NCBI GenBank assembly: GCA_013350335.1
Contig: CM023536.1
Coordinates: forward strand, 6,344,207 to 6,408,206
Source of the DNA: Chimonanthus salicifolius
Taxonomy: Eukaryota > Streptophyta > Magnoliopsida > Laurales > Calycanthaceae
Length of the DNA: 64,000 nucleotides
Direction: 5' to 3'
Every line of letters begins with the position of its first letter. The stretch's first letter is position 1. This document shows, one piece after another, positions 57,967-64,000 of this stretch. Both the position numbers and the translations under genes were made by a program. Below the pieces are notes generated by a model, which was not told the DNA's origin, made no database searches, and saw nothing but the letters and a program-made list of their open reading frames with translations.

Positions 57967-60619
57967 CAAAAATCCTGAAAACCCTTTTCTCTTCTCTATC
58001 CAATAGATCAATCTTCAAGCCCAAAAAGCTCAAAACAAATGAATTAATAGAGAGACTGAAATGGGTTTCCCATCTCTATCTCTCCCTCACTTTCTCTTTC
58101 TGCTTCTGCAGAAGATGGGTATATTTGTTTGTTTTGGCGCCAGCAAGTGTTGTTGTGTGAATGAAAGTGAAAGGAAAAATGCGTTGGCGTATCCTCCTGA
58201 AGCAAGGCGTCATCAAGACATGAAGCAAAGGGACAGATGGGTGCTTTTCATTTTTTTTTCAAATTCTGTTCGGCTCTTGTCCGTACCTCTTGACCGTTTT
58301 TATTCAAATCAATTAGATTTCGACTTAAAGCTTGGTTGGGGTGTTTGCTTTCACTTGAGAACTGATCCGTTGAGCTTTGGTTGGGGTCAAGTTAGAACGC
58401 TCCATGTTGGATGGGGAGTTTTATTAAAAATTAATTTAGATAGATGCTTCAAAATATAATTTTAGTAATTATAATAATTTAATATTCATTAATTTAAATT
58501 TAAAACTTCGGAATGACTATTTATTGAGATTTTAAATAGATCGATGTAACTGCATCATTTAAAAATCTGGATGAGATTTCCTCTTCAAGACAAGCCAACA
58601 AAGATTCATTAATTTAAGTTGAAAACTTTAGAATGACAATTTATTAAGATTTTAAATGAATCATATATCTTTTATTAGAAGTTGGGACGTCTAAAAGTTT
58701 GATATTAATGCGGAATTTAAAAGTCTAGATGAGATTTCTCTTGCAGTTAAGTTCGATATTAATGCATATTTGAGTTAAGTCAACGATATACAACAAGTAA
58801 AATTCTTTAACGAGATATGCCATCGTCTAGATGATGGGTCCTGCATAATTAGATTTATTTCGTAGATGACTATAAAAATATAAAGTATATAAAGTTTCAG
58901 TATCAATTAATAATTCAAGTCATATAATCTTGACTTGTAAATTTTAATGAGTATAGATAATTGATTTTTAAAGTTTATAATCAAGGGGTTGGAGATCAGA
59001 TGGAAATAAAACTCTATAAATATACTACTCATATGATGGTCTAAACATCACATTCAACTATATGAATCTCAAGATCTATGCGTTCAATAATCTTGATCTT
59101 TGAAAATAAAAAACTATGTACTATTGATTTGTAACGATTCATTTGATTAGAATTGAACCAAACCGAACCCAAGGAACAATCAGATGCAAGGCTTACCAGC
59201 AATCATTATAAAAGGATCATTCTAAGAATGTTTTTAAAGATTGCATTGTCTTAATCTAAAAGAGTTAGAGTGATCGTCACAAATTTATCTTAAGAAGCGA
59301 GAGTCTTGAGTTCGATTTACATTCCACCCTAAAAGGCTATTCCTCGTATAGTTACTCAGCTGTATAGGTAAGATGGCTTGCACATGCTCTAAGAATTAGT
59401 CGGATGTAGAAGATTTGTACATATCCTAAGAATTAGTAGGATGCTGTAAGAGGTCTAGATATCCTTGGTAATAAAAAAGATTATTTTGTCTTATAATTTA
59501 TAGGACTTTTTTTTAATATTATAACTAATTTTACTCCTAATAAAAGCATCCAAACTAAGATCACTTTAAATACTAAAACTTTAGTGGAAGTTTTCTGGAA
59601 AAATTTAAGGGATAGAAGTTTTATTTTGTTGTGAATTGAGTAGAAGAATCTTCTCTATTAAATTCATCCATCCAAACACATCTATAATTGTCAATTTCAA
59701 TCCATATGGATTAGAAAAGAATCATTTCTCTCTAATACAAGAACTAGGACAAAAATATATATGGAAATATTTTGACTCCCTTTTTAGTTCATTTCATCTA
59801 CTTTCGTGTCATTTTGTTGTATTTTAAATCTATTTTAGTAATGTTTTACTCGATTTTCTTTAAAGTCACATGCACGTATTTTATTTTTTTTATTTTTAGA
59901 TATTTGTTTTCATTTGTTAATATATTCAAATTTTTGTGTAGAAAAAACCCTTACATTTAGTTTAGATTCTATTTATACTTTTAAACATATGTATCGATGT
60001 TTGATTTTCAAAAGTTGTACAATTTTGAATAGTATAAAACATTCTTTTTAAAAATTACTATACTCATTCATGTACTCATACTTTATTTTAAGATTTAAAT
60101 ATCTTTTATTGAATAAAACTCAGTTTATTAAATAAAATAATAAAAATTACACTCTAAATAGGAAACAAATAATCATGAAAAGATAATTAATAATAATAGT
60201 CATACTTTAATGTTCAAAATGACACAAGAGTCGTGTTTGTTCTCGGAAAAAACAAACATATTTTGTGTAGAATGTAGGAAACACCCTTGTGAAATAAATC
60301 CACAAGGCCACAAATTAATGCAAATTCAATTTAACCAATAAACTTCTCATAGAAGGGCACTTTCAAAATTTTCAGAAAGCTACCACTTAATCACTTATAA
60401 TATTTTTTTGAAATTTTTTTAACTTTATTTAATTTCGTTTAATATGTAAAGATTGTGGGAAAAGAATGTTGCAATGCATCGGTGCATAGCAGCTGAGGTC
60501 CGTGCACGACATTGCAAGCTCATTTAGGTCCCACCCTCCCTCTTTTCTATTTGTGCCTATCTTTGTAAATTGGATCATCATTTAATTTGAACCTTATAAA
60601 TTGATGTTAGTATTGGATT
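57967..60619. other. Upstream flank of RAB gene and AT-rich spacer
   Basis: The first 150 bases are probably the RAB 5' UTR and promoter, on the minus strand; I see no clear TATA box. The 132-codon plus-strand frame at 58061-58459 has no recognisable motif and odd composition. 58.45-59.2 kb and 59.5-60.6 kb are AT-rich with nothing definite. Confidence 0.55.
59265..59475 (+). mobile_element. SINE copy with a partly duplicated 3' part
   Basis: TGATCGTCACAAATTTATC (head), GAGTCTTGAGTTCGATTTAC (B-box region), CTCTAAGAATTAGTCGGATG and again CCTAAGAATTAGTAGGATGC, then GGTCTAGATATCCTTGGTAA and A-rich sequence. Same family as 37634-37833. Confidence 0.55.
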
Positions 60620-61674
60620 TAAATATAGGCAGCCCATTTAGTCACCAGGATTTTTTTTTTTACTAGACACCCATTTTCAAAATTTTCGGTGAAATTACCG
60701 TTTTACCCTCTCGCTTTAAATCCTTCTAACGATTGTGCAGTTCATTTTTGAATCATTCGAATAAAGATCACGCACAGTTTATTGTTGATCCTTCGAATGA
60801 ATACAATGATAAATAATAAAATTTTATTTAAAACTTTAAAGTTATTTTATAAGCACTGTGTATTTCCAAAATTTCTCAAATTGAATATTCGAACTAATTA
60901 CGATAACATGATAAAAATACTTTAACACTTCAAAGTCTTTTGACACTTCCAAATGCTTAAAATACAGTGTTTTACAAATAAGGGTATCCCTAGGCTCTGT
61001 CCAAAACACATTTGGAAGTGTCAAAAGACCTTGAAGTGTTAAAGTATTTTTATCAAATTATCGTAATTAGTCTGAATATTCAATTTGAGAAATTTTAGAG
61101 ATACACAGTGCTTAAAAAATAACTGTCTATGTTTTATAGCATAGTCAACATAGACAGCTATTTTTTAAGCACTGTGTATCTCTAAAATTTCTCAAATTGA
61201 ATATTCGGACTAATTACGATAATTTGATAAAAATACTTTAACACTTCAAGGTCTTTTGACACTTCCAAATGTGTTTTGGACAGAGCCTAGGGATACCCTT
61301 ATTTGTAAAACACTGTATTTTAAGCATTTGGAAGTGTCAAAAGACTTTGAAGTGTTAAAGTATTTTTATCATGTTATCGTAATTAGTTCGAATATTCAAT
61401 TTGAGAAATTTTGGAAATACACAGTGCTTATAAAATAACTTTAAAGTTTTAAATAAAATTTTATTATTTATCATTGTATTCATTCGAAGGATCAACAATA
61501 AACTGTGGGTGATCCTTCGAATGATCAAAATCATTCGAATGATTCAAAAATGAACTGCAGAATCGTTAGAAGGATTTAAAACGGGAGGGTAAAACGGTAA
61601 TTTCACCGAAAATTTTGAAAATGGGTGTCTGGTAACAAAAAAACCCTGGTGTCTAAATGGGCTGCCTAAATATA
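60620..61674. mobile_element. 1,039-bp nested palindromic foldback element with 8-bp target duplication
   Basis: The element runs from GGCAGCCCATTTAG (60628) to CTAAATGGGCTGCC (ending 61666). It is flanked by TAAATATA at 60620-60627 and 61667-61674. The arms (about 60628-61133 and 61147-61666) are near-perfect reverse complements around a 13-base loop near 61140. Each arm also contains its own smaller inverted repeat: in the left arm 60857-60955 pairs with 61009-61107. Four alternating copies of a ~100-base unit result. The two 60-codon frames of identical sequence on opposite strands are a by-product of the palindrome. It is non-coding. An 8-bp duplication fits hAT-type elements, but the termini are not classic hAT ends. 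Confidence 0.8.
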
Positions 61675-61714
61675 TCCCAAATTGACTCCAATAATTTTTT
61701 TTAATATGGATATC

Positions 61715-61885
61715 TCCACTCTATATTAAAGGTGAAATTAATTCCACGAGCATATGTAAACCTCTTAATCCACACACACTGAGTAAGTAGATGAGGAATA
61801 AACCTATGAAGATAATTTAAAGGGATTTTAACATCAAACTCAAGACCTCCATTCAGGAGAGAAGCTTTGGATCATAAGCCCAAAT
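61715..61885 (-). mobile_element. SINE-like repeat, minus strand
   Basis: TATGGATATCTCCACTC … ATTCCACGAGCATATG … CAAACTCAAGACCTCC is the approximate reverse complement of the SINE body and B-box region seen at 15640-15705 and 16168-16290. Confidence 0.45.
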
Positions 61886-62224
61886 CCTTTTGAATTTAAA
61901 TCTATTTTAAATTGACTCCAATATTATCATTGACATGAAGATCATCATTTGAAAAAACGTTCGATTAAACTCATCATACCCACTTTAGTAGGCCCAAATT
62001 AGAACCCTACGTAAAAAGCACTATAGGGACACACATGCAAAACCCTTTTTTTTTTTTACAATAGCCCAAAAAAGCACTAGCCCCAGTAAATTCTAATTCA
62101 ACCCCTACCAAACAATAATGCATGTTTAGTAATACAACATCTTGTAATATTTTCAAGATTAATATTCTTTTCAAATATTGAAAAATAAAAAAAAATAATA
62201 ATTTTTTTTAACAAGGTTTGAGTT

Positions 62225-62412
62225 GTTATCCATCACGTGAGTAGCGCAAGTGGTCCTTGGTGTGTAATTTGCTCTCTCATGTTTTGGAATCAGACCTTGG
62301 TGCTACCACCTGATTTATCGGGACCGGCTATATAGGCAATGGCGGTGCGGGCTCTGGAGATTAATCTTATTGGGTCAGTACCTTAGGAATACTCTTGTTA
62401 TCGAAAAAAAAT
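62225..62412 (+). mobile_element. tRNA-derived SINE-like element
   Basis: The tRNA-like head CACGTGAGTAGCGCAAGTGG is followed 45 bases later by TTTTGGAATCAGACC (B-box-like). A body of about 110 bases ends CTCTTGTTATCG plus an A-run. It differs from the other SINE families in the window. Confidence 0.5.
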
Positions 62413-62930
62413 AGTAAATTTTGGTGGGTTTTCTCTCATAGATAAAAATATGGAGTATGAGAGGGTTTAATCTCTTTTTCTCCCTTTTGTCTTTTGATGG
62501 ATTGAGATAAGTGAGAAAGTTGAGATTCACTTTACTATACATCTAAATATGGTTTAATGTATATTTGAATATGGGGTCAACCAAAAATCTTTTAAATAAA
62601 TCAATCAAAATCACATTATTATTATTCAAAATCATTTATTTAATTAATTTTGAATGAACATTTGTAATTGAATGTGACAAATCTTTCTATATGTTGATTC
62701 TATATCTGTAATATATAGGAATTATAGTTGTCAGATCAGTTGTAGAACTCGTTTATGTTTTATCTCTATTGGAATCAATTTGCTTGAATATCAAAACATA
62801 ATTCAGGAAGATGATTTATGGTTTTGGAATAGCAATATAAAAGAAGATGTGTGCAATCTAATTGACTCTCTATCTAGTAAATGGGTGTTAAAATTGAAAA
62901 ATATTGTAAAAAATTATGTATAGATCTCAA

Positions 62931-63660
62931 CAAGGGGTACAAATATCGGCCGATACGAGTGCATCATATCGGCCTATACAGATATCACGGCCGTATCATA
63001 TTAGCCGATATCACAATATCGGCCGATATCGACTGTTTTTTTTTTAAAAAAAAAAAGAGGAGAGAGAATAAATTCGGCCGATATATCGGGCGAATCCGAA
63101 TTTTATGAGAGACTCTCTCAACATGAGAAACCGCTGAAGTATGTTGATAAATAGCCAAATTTGCTAATTGTCTAGCTAATAGTGTTTTTTTTTATTTTAA
63201 TCCGACATTAACAATTTTTCAAAAAAAAAAAAAATGTATTGGTTTGTAAGAAAATAGCGTTGAGCAATCATCAAACTGTAAATTTAATTCACAATGTCCC
63301 TCGACTCCTCTAATTCTACATTTATGGCCGATATCGGTTAAGATATCTCTCTTTCTCCTCTTTTTTTTTTTAAAAAAAGAATGTTGTGTTATTTTTTTAT
63401 ATTTTAATTTTTCTGAATTAAAAAGAAAATAAAAAATGAAAAGAGGCTTGTTTTTTTTTTTTTTAAAGAAATTGAAATCGTAAATATCGGCCGAGATATC
63501 GAGCTCAACCCACAACCAAAATGATTCAAAAAAAAAAAAATAGACGATATCTAATAATATCGACTGATATTGTTATTGTACAGCCGATAATAATCATATC
63601 GGCTAGATATCTCGGTCTGTAAAACCTGAGAAATCGTATCGTTCGAGATTTTCATCCCTG
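62931..63660. mobile_element. TATCGGCCGATA-rich inverted-repeat element
   Basis: The left end CAAGGGGTACAAATATCGGC and the complement of the right end (CAGGGATGAAAATCTCGAAC) align, each then running into GATACGA. Inside, the self-complementary word ATCGGCCGAT and its variants occur at least six times (near 62949, 62987, 63018, 63075, 63325 and 63487), along with A/T runs. No frame is coding. It is probably a non-autonomous DNA element; no clear target duplication was found. Confidence 0.5.
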
Positions 63661-63858
63661 CGCCCTCTACACATTTCATCAGATCAAATGAGCCCCTAAT
63701 TAATTTTTAAGGTCATTCTCCTTATCTATTCACTTTAATCCTTTCTCCACTGAATTTCTCCAAAATAAATAAATGTTTTTCATTTTGTAAATTACTTTCT
63801 AAGCATTTTCAAATTTGGCTATTTATCGATATGCTTCAGCAGTTTCTCATGTTGAGAG
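63115..63858. repeat. Widely spaced 49-bp inverted repeat
   Basis: CTCTCAACATGAGAAACCGC … ATAGCCAAATTTG at 63115-63163 is the reverse complement, with 4-5 mismatches, of CAAATTTGGCTATTTATCGA … CATGTTGAGAG at 63810-63858. One arm lies inside and one outside the TATCGGCCGATA element, so the two structures overlap. Confidence 0.75.
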
Positions 63859-64000
63859 CTTCTTCTATACATTTAAAAAAAAAAAATTCACCTATTTATT
63901 AGATAAAAGAATCAATTAAATTACTCATTTTAACAAAGTATACATTGATGCGATACTTTAAATATACATAAAAAAGCTCCTCTCACATTTTCTTTTATAC

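Noticed and set aside
58061..58459. 132-codon plus-strand frame upstream of the RAB gene
   Set aside because: It overlaps the probable RAB leader, has no domain and low-complexity ends; nothing supports it as a gene.
60842..61438. Two identical 60-codon frames as a duplicated gene
   Set aside because: They are mirror images produced by the palindrome, have no recognisable motif and lie in a non-coding element.

Overview
The window is nuclear DNA from a flowering plant. It is AT-rich, the spliced genes have long introns with GT..AG borders, and the spacers are full of SINE, LINE, LTR and foldback debris. The gene families are plant ones: a MIKC-type MADS-box factor, a plastid YlmG/YGGT protein, a plant Hv1-like channel and a RABC2/Rab18 GTPase. 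A eudicot is most likely, but I cannot name the species. There is no prokaryotic, organellar or viral gene cluster and no CRISPR array.

Layout, left to right. 1-4016: repeat-bearing spacer and MADS promoter. 4017-11681 (+): AGL15/AGL18-clade MADS-box gene, 8 exons, 240 aa. 11682-19592: spacer with a possible TRIM element, a MITE and a LINE inserted into an older SINE. 19593-26743 (+): small conserved plant protein of unknown function, 108 aa, 3 exons; its 6.7-kb second intron holds a promoter-bearing LTR and other debris. 26744-29610: convergent spacer. 29611-32952 (-): SLX1-like GIY-YIG nuclease, 164 aa, 3 exons. 32953-35390: divergent spacer with a foldback element. 35391-36167 (+): intronless YLMG1-type chloroplast protein, 258 aa. 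36168-45652: long repeat-rich spacer with no gene that I can support. 45653-46378 (-): intronless Hv1-like voltage-gated proton channel, 241 aa. 46379-48253: spacer. 48254-57966 (-): RABC2A-type small GTPase, 208 aa, 6 exons, with LINE and SINE insertions in its introns. 57967-64000: spacer with a 1,039-bp near-perfect palindrome and a TATCGGCCGATA-rich element.

The six protein genes are unrelated single-copy-looking housekeeping or regulatory genes, not a pathway cluster. I rebuilt every spliced gene exon by exon with matching phases. The MADS, SLX1-like, YLMG, Hv1 and RAB models agree end to end with what I know of their families.

The unusual content is mostly mobile DNA: the nested palindrome near 61,140, an LTR whose U3 carries heat-shock-element-like sites upstream of a TATA box, a poly(A)-tailed insertion flanked by a 46-bp direct repeat, and insertions with intact target-site duplications. 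Two protein observations also deserve a look: the altered voltage-sensor charges of the Hv1-like channel, and the very compact 108-aa conserved protein.
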